DNA of 64,000 nt from Ecdyonurus torrentis (GCA_949318235.1 OX439133.1:21327447-21391446), one strand, 5' to 3'; positions 1 through 10,338 are shown, numbered from the stretch's first letter. The notes: generated by a model from the sequence alone, not told the origin. Translations and numbers: made by a program.

Positions 1-664
1 AATAGAAGATTATTTGTTATTGTTATTAGGTGAATTGATATGGAAGTATTGGCCAAATATTAAGTAAAAATGTACACACACTTCCTCTGAAAAAATTATA
101 GCAAGATACTTATATAATATAATAATCTCTCCCTACTAGTTACTAGTTATTGAAATGTAAATAATAATATGCTTCCAAAAACTGATGAAAAAAAAAAATT
201 AATTAAGATTATTTAACTTTACGAAATATTGATCTTAAAATTAAAATCGACGGAATTAATGTACTCCATTTGTGAACATTATAATTAATATTATTGACTT
301 TTTTAATAAGATACAGCTAATATTGGCTTAAATATTATTCAGATTTACTTTCAATGGTATATTATTTTTATTACTGTAAATAATAGACACCTTCGTCTAC
401 TAATATTAGTTACTATGAATTGCTTTGGCCAATACAATTTCTTATTTGTTATAGTAAGTATAACTAATACTAGGAATGCAGTTTGTAAATGACGAAATTA
501 TATTTATTTATTTATTTTTTGACCCGATGTAGTAGTTTTAATAATACAAAATCAGCTAATACAAATTAATTTTCTTAGAAAAAGGGGAACTCTAGTGTAT
601 TAAATCTATAATTAAAACATTAGTATATTGTAAAAATATATCCTAAAATTAAACTATTATATTG
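1..664 (+). repeat. Dispersed AT-rich repeat module, copy A, first part
   Basis: Closely matches about 22190-22817 in the same orientation, including the phrases ATAATCTCTC, ACTAGTTACTAGTTATTGAA and TAGTTACTATGAATTGC. Diverged copies of the same module recur near 14.1, 17.1, 21.1, 26.7 and 28.3 kb. No open frame of note. Nature of the parent element unknown. Confidence 0.7.
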
Positions 665-943
665 TGAATGCATTCAAGTTAAAGTTGACACCATGTTGGA
701 CCATTAATGGGCTGCATAAGAAAAATGACATTTAGAAGTTTCAAAATACTAAGCTATATTTTTGAGACAATTCGTGCTATATAGTGGTTAAATTAGTATC
801 TCAAGTATGAGAAAAAAAAAACTGATTTCTAAAGAAAATAGCCAAAAAACATGTTTGTTCTATACTGAGCAATGTCATCCATTATTCCAGTATGGTATCC
901 AAAAGCACTAAATATTACGTCACAGTCACACCGATACACCCTA
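665..943 (+). mobile_element. MITE, GGGTGTATGC family, copy 1
   Basis: One of about 16 copies in the window. The family starts near GTGTATGCATTCATGTTAAA with GTTGACGCCATGTTGGA just after, has a shared middle containing CATAGGAAAATGA and CTGAGCAATG, and ends near GACGTCATGCGCATACACC. The ends are imperfect inverted repeats of each other. Noncoding. This copy has a decayed left end and ends in GATACACCCTATG. Confidence 0.7.
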
Positions 944-1812
944 TGAAAATAAAATATATTTTTTTTTATTTTAAAAGTTTTATAATTGTTATACAAAATA
1001 TTAAATTAAAAATTTAAAATATTTGTAGTTTATTTAATGCAATAACTATTTTATTTTTATATATTTTAGTTTATTGTTTCAATTAATTATAAATATTTTT
1101 TTTTTATTTAAAATCTTAATTTGTTATCAATCTTAATATGTAAAATGTTACAATATGTTTTCCACTCTTTTAAGTTCTTAATCAATTGATCATATCAGTC
1201 ATATCGTCATTCAGACATCTTAAAGGCATAAAAAATATGATAAATTATTAGATATTATATATAATTATTTTGCATATAAAAGTGAAAATGAAGGCTAACA
1301 AATAGGAAAATTTATACATAAATGTATAAGATTAGAAACATTCATTGAAATGAGACCGTATTATAACACTTCAAGAATAAATGATAATTTCTTAGCAAAA
1401 TGAATATTGAAATATTAATAATACTCTCTTTAGAAATCTATTGAAATCAAGGATCATATAATACAGAAGTTGAGCGCAGCACAAAACTCGCGCATTCAAT
1501 TTCATTTTGCGATGGATTGTACTTGGTTCTAAGCCAATACGATACCGTTCACCAGTTACGTCACTGATAAGGTGAACTTAGTTTCAAGTGGTGATATGAC
1601 GTCTTTAGTGAATTTCTTTAAGTTGCGCGACCTTGGCCAAAACTTTTTCCCGGAGCATCTAACCTCTTATATATTATATTATAGACCTTTTATAGACCTT
1701 GATTATTACTTTTTACGGAATATATTGATTCCTGCACTATTATCAACGAAATCGATTCCAAAAGGGGAACATGTTCCTTCATTCAATTAATTTATTGTTT
1801 TTTTTTTCATTA
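944..1812. repeat. AT-rich spacer with a dispersed module at about 1240-1790
   Basis: No gene seen. From about 1240 the sequence is a diverged relative of 29880-30300 (shared TTTAGAAATCT, ATATATTGAT and AAAAGGGGAACAT). The related copy carries a small palindromic MITE at 30107-30270 that is absent here, so this copy approximates the empty site. A short open stretch at 1572-1790 is in this repeat and has no recognisable protein features. Confidence 0.5.
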
Positions 1813-2120
1813 GGTATAAAGTGTATGCATTCATGTTAAAGTTGACGGCATGTTGGATCACTCAATAACATGGACAGCATAGGAAAATTATTTATTTTGA
1901 CAGTTTAAAAATACTTAGCAACATTTTTAGAGCACTGCTGGTGCTATAATAGTTTGAATTATTAACTCTAGTATGTGAGAAAATTAACAATAACAAAAAA
2001 TTAGCTTATTTCCCAAAGAAAATAGCCAAAAATAAAGTTTGTCGTATGCTGAGCAATGTTATTCACAATTCTAGTATGGCCTTCAAGCGCATTAAATATG
2101 ACGTCATACGGTTACAATCA
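1813..2120 (+). mobile_element. MITE, GGGTGTATGC family, copy 2
   Basis: Begins near AAGTGTATGCATTCATGTT, runs through GTTGACGGCATGTTGGATCA and GCTGAGCAATGTTATTC, and ends near ATATGACGTCATACGG. Near full length for the family. Confidence 0.75.
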
Positions 2121-2480
2121 TTTCAAAAAATATAATTTGGTAATCAGCAAACATTTTAATGCTTTATTCTTGTAGAATTTAATGTATAATCATAATGAAT
2201 ATAAGCCATTACCAAAATAAAAAAATAGGTTATTAGTTAAAAAAAAAAAAAAAAGATGTACCTCAAGGTTTAAACCTTGGATGCACCTCCTGTTCTCGCA
2301 TTTTAATCGCAAGTTTAGAAATAAAATTTAACACGTATTGACTTCAATATTACATTGATCACTTTAAAAAATTAGGTTCTTATCTGTGGAAAATTGTTTC
2401 AGAAAAAGGGGTGTATCCGGTTGTAAAATTCTCTGATCTTATTTTGGCTAGGGTGTAGATATTTTGTCCATTATATGCGT
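2121..2480 (+). repeat. Dispersed repeat shared with 30350-30655
   Basis: Aligns over about 300 bp with 30350-30655 (shared AATCAGCAAACATTTTAATG, TTGTAGAATTTAATG and GATGTACCTCAAG). No coding content. From 2480 to about 2990, apart from the hairpin at 2611-2658, I see only AT-rich sequence. Confidence 0.65.
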
Positions 2481-2610
2481 GTTCCATGTACAGCTCTGGC
2501 TATAAGTTTGAGAACGATTTGTATAGATAACCTGCCAACACACTATGCTATCATTAAGGTAGAGACAGTGGTAAAAATATAGCCTTTTTATTGTGACAGC
2601 TATAGTAAAG

Positions 2611-2658
2611 TAGCTCTCTGATTGGCTGGTGGGTTTCCCTCTAGCCAATCAGAGAGCT
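2611..2658. repeat. Perfect 16-bp stem hairpin
   Basis: AGCTCTCTGATTGGCT, a loop of about 16 nt, then the exact reverse complement AGCCAATCAGAGAGCT. Stem GC content is above the surroundings. The arms contain an inverted CCAAT motif (ATTGG/CCAAT), also seen in the foldback element near 9925-9985. Probably a remnant of a short inverted-repeat element. Confidence 0.6.
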
Positions 2659-2989
2659 AGTTGTTAAAAATCTAAAACAAAAAATTTGTAAATATAAAAT
2701 AAAATGTATTACGTTTTGTATTTAAAAAATGCAAATATAATTATAAAATATAATACTAATTTGTGTTTTGTTTTTTAAAAATTAAATAAATTATAAAACA
2801 TAGATTTTTTTTATTTAAATATTTTTCAATGAATCAGAATTACGTATTGCAAAATCTTTGCTTGGTATTTGGTAAGCATAAGGATTATGTATAAACGATG
2901 GTTTCGATATTAAAGAAATGTGATTTATGTGATGAAAAATTAATTATTGAATAAGATTATATAGTTTGTAAAGATAGGTAGAAAGGGTT

Positions 2990-3535
2990 GTATATATATA
3001 AATACATGGCTTGTATCTCAAAAAGAAAAAAAATAATTGAAAGGTTATTATGAAATTTGAAAGTTAATTGTAACAGCTACCTATGATACAATTTTCAGAA
3101 CCCGTGACCATCAGATAAGAGAGAAAATAGTTATTGTATTTAACTTTGGCTCTTATGGGACTAACACACAGTAGATGGTACAGTAGTCCATCTCCTATAG
3201 CGGGAATGTCAGATCGAATGCGCGCCATAATTCCGACTGGGTGAAGGTGGCAGAACTAGAAGCCGTAATTTGAAGTAATGTTACGTGTAGTTCTGACAAC
3301 TTCACCCAGTCGGAATAATGGCGCGCATTCGATCTGACATTCCCGCTATAGGAGATGGACTACTGTATAATATACTGTGGGACTAACACTACAAAAAAAC
3401 ATAATTTAAAATCTAGCACGCTGACCTTCCAATTTTTATAACATTTTTGAAGATACCATATCCTAATGTATCGATTTGCAAAATTTCAGATTTTTCTCTC
3501 TTTATAATATTTTTAGACAAATCCCGCAGTACCTG
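2990..3535 (+). repeat. Dispersed repeat, CAAGCCAT/CCCGCAGTACC family, copy 1
   Basis: Runs from TGGCTTGTATCTC to CCCGCAGTACCTGATTTCCC. Other copies are at about 23175-23510 (same strand), 17140-17480 and 18030-18385 (opposite strand). This copy is split by the MITE at 3167-3379. The 23.2-kb copy gives the uninterrupted sequence. Confidence 0.7.
3167..3379. mobile_element. Palindromic MITE with 9-bp target duplication
   Basis: GGACTAACA occurs at 3158-3166 and again at 3380-3388, directly abutting inverted ends CACAGTA and TACTGTG. The arms then match almost perfectly inward (CAGTAGTCCATCTCCTATAG against its reverse complement, and on through GCGCGCCAT) around a short unique centre. The uninterrupted relative at 23330 has a single copy of the target. 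A 9-bp duplication points to a Mutator-like mover; the family assignment is inference. Confidence 0.8.
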
Positions 3536-3539
3536 ATTT

Positions 3540-4155
3540 CCCGACTTATGCAAAACATTTTTTATGAAAATCTATACAGCTCTGTATTAGTCTTGTAGTC
3601 GTTACCTAAATATACTATCACATTAGGTTATTTTCATTTGTGATTATAACGATAGTGATAACTCTAATTTGTCTCCAACTATAACTTTACTTTTAGCGTT
3701 AACTAGAAAGTTTTTTTAACGGAATTAAAAAAATATTAACTCACCATAGTAAGATGTATATTAGTTATTAAATTCATGAATTACTTTACTTTACTAAATT
3801 AAAATAATCCAAAAAATTATTATGCGGTACAACTTAATGGTTATGCTATTGTAACACATTAATTGTGTATTAAAACTTAAATTATGCTGTATTGAACTAA
3901 TTGTGTTGAAAATGGGTTACCATAAATATTAATAATTTATTTTCTTTCCGTTCATAATTTTACATGTTTTACTATAATATAAATATAATATGTACATAGA
4001 TATGAAATAATGAAAAGGAGAAGGATATTTTCAAATCGATAAGACGTTGGTTTTATTTGTTATGATTACTACTAGTCTTTTATAAAAGGAACATATTATT
4101 CATAGCAGCAAAAAAGTGATCACCTGAAAATCCAGTCTCTAATTAAAAGTAAATG
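3540..4155 (+). repeat. Dispersed repeat, copy A continued
   Basis: Matches 23510-24170 in order and orientation (shared TTAGTCTTGTAGTCGTTACC, GTACAAC with GGT/GGTAATGCTATTGTAACACA, and GATCACCTGAAAATCCAGTC). Includes the GCATAA/TTATGC-rich stretch near 3820-3910. It ends where the LINE begins and resumes at about 12016. Confidence 0.75.
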
Positions 4156-4456
4156 CTTAAACTCCAACATAATTAATGTTAATGCTAACTTAAGTGAAAT
4201 ATCAAAAAATGTGAAATTGTCAAAGTATCCAGAAAGTTCTTCAAAATCAGGGGCAGCTGTCCTGAATGAATCACATAAGCAGACGCCACCTGTTAGCTAT
4301 AAAACGTACCACTCACAATATCAACCCCGCGGTTTTAGCTATGAAACAAACTTTCCACCATTCACAACAATCAACCTAAGCAACGCAAAGAAAGATACGT
4401 TAATCTTGATTGGAAAGCATCTCGTTCACAAAACTCTTCAAATTTCAACAATGTAA
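4142..4456 (+). pseudogene. N-terminal part of LINE ORF1, out of frame
   Basis: An open frame runs through the LINE 5' edge to 4456 with protein-like composition (serine, asparagine and proline-rich; contains YPESSSKSG and PPVSYKTYHSQYQPRG). It lacks a credible ATG; a GTG at 4211 is the best in-frame start. The codons before about 4156 lie in flanking repeat DNA, so the true ORF1 start is lost by truncation. The reading seems to continue in another frame from about 4345 (KQRKERYVNLDWKASRSQN), so a small indel between about 4345 and 4420 probably broke ORF1. No known domain recognised. Confidence 0.5.
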
Positions 4457-4509
4457 ATAATCAACAACTCTCACCAGCGTTTGAATCTTTTAATAGATTC
4501 TCTGTACTA

Positions 4510-5568
4510 ATGGATGAAGATTTTACATCAACTAATGTGAATGATCAACCTAATAAATTTAATTTTAAAATGACAGAAATGAATGGCCACAAAGACTTAT
4601 TCTCAGTTCCAAACCATTTCTCTCTAGCTCACTGCGTGGGAGAAGATTTCTTAATGAGTAGTGGTATAGCTGTAGATTTCAAACAAAAGTTTGGACGTGT
4701 CGACGAACTCAAATCTATGCATAAGAAGACAGGCCAAGTAGCTACTTTAAAAGATGGAAAAAGACACATATTCTATCTTATAGCTAAACCACAATCAAAA
4801 TCCAAACCTCATTTGCACGATGTGATTGCTAGTCTACATGAACTTAAAACAAAATGCGTGCAGATAGGAATAAAAAATATCGCTATTCCTCGTCTAGCCA
4901 GTGGTAAAGACAAACATAACTGGCCTATGATAAGGGATATCATATTAAATATCTTTAATGATACCAATATCAACATGAGAGTGTACTACATGCCCCAACC
5001 CCCTCAAAACAACTACAATACGAGAACAAACTCTGGCATGGGTAGTTCGAAATCGCATGTGAGTAATGAACGTACAACATCTCCTAAATCAAAACGTGCT
5101 CCCCCTCCCCCCTCTAAATGTGCTCCTCCTCCCCCCTCAAAATGTGCTCCCCCTCCCCCCTCAAGACTCGTTACCACTTCTCCCGCAGAACTACAAAATC
5201 TTGCATCTGTATCGCTTTCTCCTCACAAAAATCAAAATTCAACCCCACTTGAAGATAATCAACCTCCACCCCATACTTATACGCCACCCACATCAAAATC
5301 TAGTGCTCAAAATTTTTCTTCCCTTCTTCTTTTAGAAAGTGATGGTGTGCAAAATGTGCTTAATATTACTGACCACAATTTACATTTTAATACCCAAAGT
5401 AATGTGGCAGCTACTGACTTGAACCCTCAATTTCAAATACCCATGGAATATTATGATGTAAATCATTATAATGATAATCCTAACTTTTCACAATATGTTC
5501 CATCTCCTACTAACATAAATCAACATTTTTTACCGCCACCTCAGCCAAACCTAGTTCCTGTAACTTAA
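4510..5568 (+). CDS. LINE ORF1 protein with TARG1/OARD1-like macro domain and proline-rich tail
   Basis: The frame is open from 4345; the first ATG is 4510 (352 residues). Residues about 27-162 read as a macro domain of the TARG1/OARD1 type, the fold that binds ADP-ribose and in TARG1 removes ADP-ribose from acidic residues. Motifs in family order: LFSVPNHFSLAHCVGEDF, MSSGIAVDFKQKFGRVDEL, HIFYLIAKPQ, IAIPRLASGKDKHNW, and a closing MRVYYM strand. The two TARG1 catalytic residues have counterparts here: Lys93 (YLIAK) and Asp134 (SGKDKHNW). Residues about 194-218 hold three tandem units of roughly KCAPPPPS, a polyproline stretch of the kind that binds SH3, WW or EVH1 modules. The rest is asparagine/proline-rich and low in complexity. 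No RRM, zinc knuckle or esterase domain, the usual LINE ORF1 modules, is visible. The domain call is confident; the role in retrotransposition is unknown. The protein may be broken upstream. Confidence 0.8.
   Translation: MDEDFTSTNVNDQPNKFNFKMTEMNGHKDLFSVPNHFSLAHCVGEDFLMSSGIAVDFKQKFGRVDELKSMHKKTGQVATLKDGKRHIFYLIAKPQSKSKPHLHDVIASLHELKTKCVQIGIKNIAIPRLASGKDKHNWPMIRDIILNIFNDTNINMRVYYMPQPPQNNYNTRTNSGMGSSKSHVSNERTTSPKSKRAPPPPSKCAPPPPSKCAPPPPSRLVTTSPAELQNLASVSLSPHKNQNSTPLEDNQPPPHTYTPPTSKSSAQNFSSLLLLESDGVQNVLNITDHNLHFNTQSNVAATDLNPQFQIPMEYYDVNHYNDNPNFSQYVPSPTNINQHFLPPPQPNLVPVT
5526..5532 (+). promoter_or_regulatory. Candidate -1 ribosomal frameshift site UUUUUUA
   Basis: T TTT TTA sits in the X XXY YYZ phase of ORF1 (codons CAT TTT TTA). 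The ORF2 frame is -1 relative to ORF1 and opens at 5514 after a stop at 5511, so the site lies inside the 55-nt overlap before the ORF1 stop (5566-5568). A -1 slip here would fuse ORF1 to the endonuclease/RT. UUUUUUA is an established eukaryotic slippery heptamer. I did not identify a convincing downstream pseudoknot by eye. Confidence 0.45.
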
Positions 5569-8500
5569 AAAATGGTAAAAATACGAACTGTATTACAAGC
5601 AACAATAACAATTTTGCTTTAAAAATTCTGCAACTAAATATTCGTTATATCAGAGATAAACAAAAATTATTTGAACTTTTACTTTCACAGGAAAATATCG
5701 ATATTGTAATTTTATGTGAACATGGTTTAAAAGAAAATGAAATTAAGACCCTAAATATTGCCAACTATACTATTATATCATATTTTTGTCGATCTGATCG
5801 TAAGTCTGGTGGTGTCGCAATTTTTGCTCGTTCTAATTTAAATTTTGAAGTGGAAGAAACTAAAAATATAAATTCTGTTGAACCATATTTAGAATGTTCT
5901 AGTATAAAATTCAAATTTAATAAAATTTACTATTATATAATTTCTATATATCGCTCTCCAAGTGAGCATACAAATTTATTTTTTAAGCATTTTGAAGACA
6001 TGTTAAAGTCACTCCAATCCACTGTAAAAGGTGATGATATCTTATTGATTGCAGGAGATTTTAATATAAATATAAAAGATAAATCACTTGAATCTCTGAG
6101 CTATACTGACTTATTAGAATCATTTAACTTAGAAATTCTAAACACTGATCCAACGCATATCAATAAAAAATCATCAACACTTCTGGATCACATTATTACT
6201 AACAAGAAATATTTATTTTCTAATATATGTACTAATAGCATTCCATTTTCAGATCATGAATACCTTACATATATGCTGAATATTAAAAATAATAATAATA
6301 TTGTTACTAATGTTCAATATAAGACTATTCATAAGCGTAATTTTAATAGAACAAATAAAGATCTATTTCTAAGATTACTTGCAAGAGAAAACTGGGATGA
6401 TTTACTAAAATGTACCGGTGACTCAGATGCTAAATGGGAAGTTTTTCATTCTACCATTCTTTACCACTTTAATGAAGCTTTTCCTAAACTCCCTAAAAAA
6501 ATTTGCACGCGAAAAAAAAGAAAACCAGCATGGATTCAAAATAATCCCCAACTATTAGTAGAAAGTGATTTCATAAGACATTTACACACAACTTTGAAAT
6601 ACAATGATACCAATGACCCTGATTTAAAAAATAAAATTAAAAATCAATTATATAATCATAAAAAAAATGTAGAAAAAGCAAATCGCGTTGAAAACGATAA
6701 CTTTATTGCTACTGCTACAAATAAAATTTAAGCGTCTTGGGAAGTTTATAATAAAAACTTTAAAATGAAAGAAAAAAACTACTCATCTTTAAATAAAATA
6801 AATAAAAATGACTGCACAATTGTTGATCCGAAAGAAATCTCGAATGAATGCAACAATTTTTTTGTAAATACAACTAAAAATAAAATAATTGACACATACG
6901 GAGAAATAAATGATACTGTGATACAAAATTATAAAAATTACTGCAGTGTTAATAACTCAAATAATAACTTTAAAAAATTTAGTTTCAAAAATGTTGATTA
7001 TATATTTGTTCTTAAAATAATTAAAAAATTTCCAAATAAAAATGCAGCAGGCCCTGATGAAATCCCGTATCACGTAATAAAAGATGCAGCAGAATTGATT
7101 GCTGTACCTTTTACCCACTGTTTTAACGAATCTATCAATGAAGGAACTTTTCCTTCAATTTTTAAAACCGTTAAAGTTATACCCCTGCATAAAAACGGTG
7201 CGACAGACCTTATTGAAAATTGGAGACCAATAACTAATGCTTCTGTTTTTTCTAAAGTTTTTGAGTCTATTATAGATTTACAATTTTCTGAATTCGAAAC
7301 AGAAAACAAGCTTATTCCTGACAACCAACATGCCTTTCAAAAGGGTAAATCCACAACCACTGCAATTTTTGATTTTCTAAATCCAATTTATGATGATCTA
7401 GAAAATAAAAACTTATGCGTTGCGTTGTGTTTTGATTTTTCGAAAGCTTTCGATTGCTTACCACCTGAATTCTTTTTAGCAGAACTTGAGAGTATAGGAG
7501 CAGATGAAAATTCTTTGAAACTTTTTAAATCTTTTTTATCTGGTCGGTATCAATACGTTGAAATTAAACATAACTCAGATAACGTAATAAACAATACTGC
7601 TAAATCTGACGTTATTCCAGTGACCCTAGGTGTGCCCCAAGGTTCTAAATTGGGACCCCGTATCTATAACTTTACAACACGCAATTTAGCTAAATCTCTA
7701 ACATATGCACAGCAAACTACATATGCTGATGATAACAATTCAAAGGTTGCCGCTAAAACTTCGCATGATCTTGAATTTAGGGCAAATTTAACTGTCCGAG
7801 AATTTAATGACTCGTGTAAAATTAGCAGGTTGCTTTTGAATGGTAATAAAACCCTATATCTTAATTTTCATTTACCGTCGCAAAATTTAAATCAACCTTT
7901 AAATTTATACCTTGACAATGAGCCGATCAACGAAGTTTATAACACAAAATTTCTCGGCCTAAATATTTGTAATGACTTAAATTGGGCTTTACATGTTGAC
8001 ACAATTGCTAAGAAAATAAACTCTGGCAATTTTGCACTTTTCTCAATTCGTAATTTAGTATCTGAATCATCACTTGTCTCAATCTATTATGCTTACATAT
8101 TTTCCCATTTAAATTATGGAATTATCTTTTGGGGCAGTGACAACAAATGTATGCAACGTTTATTTATCTTGCAAAAAAGAGCAGTTAGAACTATGAAAAA
8201 TATTGGCAAATATGAATCATGTCGATCTATATTTACTGAACTAAAAATGCTTACATTACCATCTCTGTACATTCTAAACTGCGCCATGTTTAAGAGAAAA
8301 AACTCTTCTAAATTTCAGCTTATAAGTGATATATCACCGTATGATACTAGAAACAAATCTAAAGTTCTAATTAAAAAACACCACTCTGCTTTCTATGAAA
8401 AGAACCCATACTATCAAACACATACCATTTATGATGCTCTTCCTAATACACTTAAAAACATTGAAAGCCATGATAAATTTAAATTTGTCTTAAAACAAAT

Positions 8501-8687
8501 TCTAATTCAAAAAGCGAGTATTATAATATATGCGAATTTTTCTCCAACAATTCTAAAATTACAGAAGATGAATGCATTCAATTTATACGTAAATAATAAA
8601 TTTTATGTATTATTATATTATTACACTCTCTGTTATTTTATTATAATTATTTCACTAATCATGATTATCATTTTTATTATTATTATC

Positions 8688-8689
<2 letters not shown>

Positions 8690-8771
<82 letters not shown>
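8690..8771. repeat. (TA)n microsatellite in the LINE 3' UTR
   Basis: About 80 bp of uninterrupted TA directly abutting the mariner-like element. It gives the adjacent coding frame an artefactual Tyr-Ile tail. The tract supplied the TA target for the insertion, and may have expanded before or after it. Confidence 0.95.
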
Positions 8772-8774
<3 letters not shown>

Positions 8775-9031
8775 GGTGTCCATAAAGTCTCTGAGGGTGT
8801 TTAGACGCTGTTAAAACACATAAGGCTCAACGGAACATAAACTTTTTATATATCAAATTAAAGCTTGAATTATGACAATTTTGAAAATCAAAACATAAAT
8901 GCAATCAGATGATTATTAATCTTCCTGCATCAAAACCGCAAAAAAAGAGAAAATTGACTTCCGATTTGCACATTTTAACGCTTTCATCATCTGAAAAAAC
9001 ACATACAGATTCAAAATTTGTAAGGTCTCAC

Positions 9032-9272
9032 TCAAATTTTCTGAAACATTACCTCAAGGCCTCTCCACATGCACCCATTGGTAGCACGACACACGTTGAG
9101 ACGAACCTCTAGCTCGCGAGTCACGTTGCGGAGAGTCTGCGGTCGTGATGGTCCGATAGTGGCGGTGATACGCTGCTTCAACTCACGTATGTCACGCACT
9201 TTCGTCTTGAAGACCTGATCCTTGACGTAGCCGCAGAGATAAAAGTCGGGTGGCGTGAGATCAGGAGACGAG
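9032..9272 (-). pseudogene. Inverted duplicate of the mariner transposase C-terminus
   Basis: On the minus strand this reads SSPDLTPPDFYLCGYVKDQV through TLRNVTRELEVRLNVCRATN to GLEVMFQ, the same C-terminal segment found on the plus strand at 9646-9816 plus 11406 onward. Because it is uninterrupted here, it shows the sequence across the site where the foldback split the plus-strand copy. It is part of the left inverted arm, not an independent gene. Confidence 0.8.
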
Positions 9273-9307
9273 TGCATTGCGTGTTTGTGTGGTAAAGTAA
9301 AAACTGA

Positions 9308-9816
9308 CAGAACGTGTGTTTCTGGGGCACAGAACGTCCAGCCACAGCTCGTACGTTCGAACGTGACAGTTCCAAGGCAATTAATTGGTGCGCAGTCCTG
9401 TACGATTGTGTGATCAGCCCGTTCTTCTTCCACGAGCCAACTGTCCACTGGAACAACTACCTGAACATGCTTTAGAATTACGCCATCTCTCATCTGCTGG
9501 GGTTACGGAGTGGGGTTACGAGCTCATCTTCCAGCAGGACGGAGGGCTCCCACATTGGGCGCACGTTGTCAGAGACGAGCTGGCTCAGGTGTTTCTAGGC
9601 AGATGGCTACATCGTGGAGGACCCAAGGCGTTGGCTCCCAGGTCTTCTGATCTCACGCCACCCGACTTTTATCTCTGCGGCTACGTCAAGGATCAGGTCT
9701 TCAAGACGAAAGTGCGTAACATACGTGAGTTGAAGCAGCGTATCACCGCCACTATCGGACCATCACGACCGCAGACTCTCCGCAACGTGTCGCGCAAGCT
9801 AGAGGTTCGTCTCAAC
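9308..9816 (+). pseudogene. Mariner-like transposase, C-terminal catalytic part, broken
   Basis: From 9308 a frame reads NVCFWGTERPATARTFERDS, INWCAVLYDCVISPFFFHEP and TVHWNNYLNML before a stop. After a frameshift, a second frame gives ELIFQQDGGLPHWAHVVRDE, then SSDLTPPDFYLCGYVKDQVF and ends in KLEVRLN at the foldback junction. These are the central and C-terminal landmarks of a mariner-like DDE/D transposase: FQQDG holds the second catalytic Asp, and SSDLTPPDF holds the third about 37 residues later. The remaining C-terminus (starting VCRATNG) is displaced to 11406-11489 by the insertion. The DNA-binding N-terminus and first catalytic Asp are absent. Related transposases are widespread in arthropods and other invertebrates. 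Clearly dead. Confidence 0.8.
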
Positions 9817-10307
9817 TAAAGACCCTTAACAAAGAAGAGACATCCCCTGATTTTAGGCTACCTGGATGTACACGGCCGCACGACAAGGCTGCATACACTC
9901 GATAAACTGCAGGCGGCGATCGACAACCAATCAGCGCTTCACTTTTTGGGGTAAAATTCAGCGGCCAATCAGAGCGCATTGATGTTCCCGCTATGATTTA
10001 AACATCTCTAGCTTCAAGGACGAAAGTGAAAGACAACGAAATTAATATATTTACTCAACTCAGAATATTATTTTAGTTGTTGTAGGACGAAAGACATAAA
10101 AATAATTATCGATTTTTACTGTTTCATTTTGTCACGGCAATAAATTAAATACGACGGCTGTACCAACTGCCGTCATATTTCCCGCATATCTGTTCTGTCT
10201 GTCGTGTTGTTAGTGATCTTTTCATCTGAAGGAGACTGTTGAATTATAATTATTGAAATTTTAGTTTGAAAGAGAGGAAAACAAATAATAAAAATATGAA
10301 CAGGACG

Positions 10308-10338
<31 letters not shown>

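Larger units (their letters stand above)
5514..8804 (+). pseudogene. LINE ORF2: endonuclease-reverse transcriptase, one in-frame stop
   Basis: One frame stays open except for TAA at 6729-6731, which divides it into two stretches. The first ATG (5850) lies inside the endonuclease domain, so translation must start upstream without ATG or by frameshift from ORF1. Endonuclease motifs: LQLNIR (from about 5628), ILCEHGL (catalytic Glu), SGGVAIF, SIYRSPSE, IAGDFNIN, STLLDHIIT and SDHEYL (about 6250). Reverse transcriptase motifs: GPDEIPYHVIK, NWRPITNASVFSKVFE, NQHAFQKGKSTTTAIFDFL, CFDFSKAFDCLPPEF (motif A), GVPQGSKLGP (motif B), YADD (7722-7733, catalytic), then TKFLGLNICNDLNW. The C-terminal region (HLNYGIIFWG, FILQKRAVR, YDALPNTLKN) fits the Jockey/CR1 group. 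The native stop is lost: the frame runs through the (TA)n tract and into the mariner element before stopping at 8802-8804. The enzyme would nick target DNA and prime reverse transcription there; this copy cannot make it whole. Confidence 0.85.

Noticed and set aside
9385..9819. Open frame of 144 residues over the mariner
   Set aside because: Its first third is out of the transposase frame; only the part from about 9508 is real transposase sequence, which is annotated as a pseudogene.
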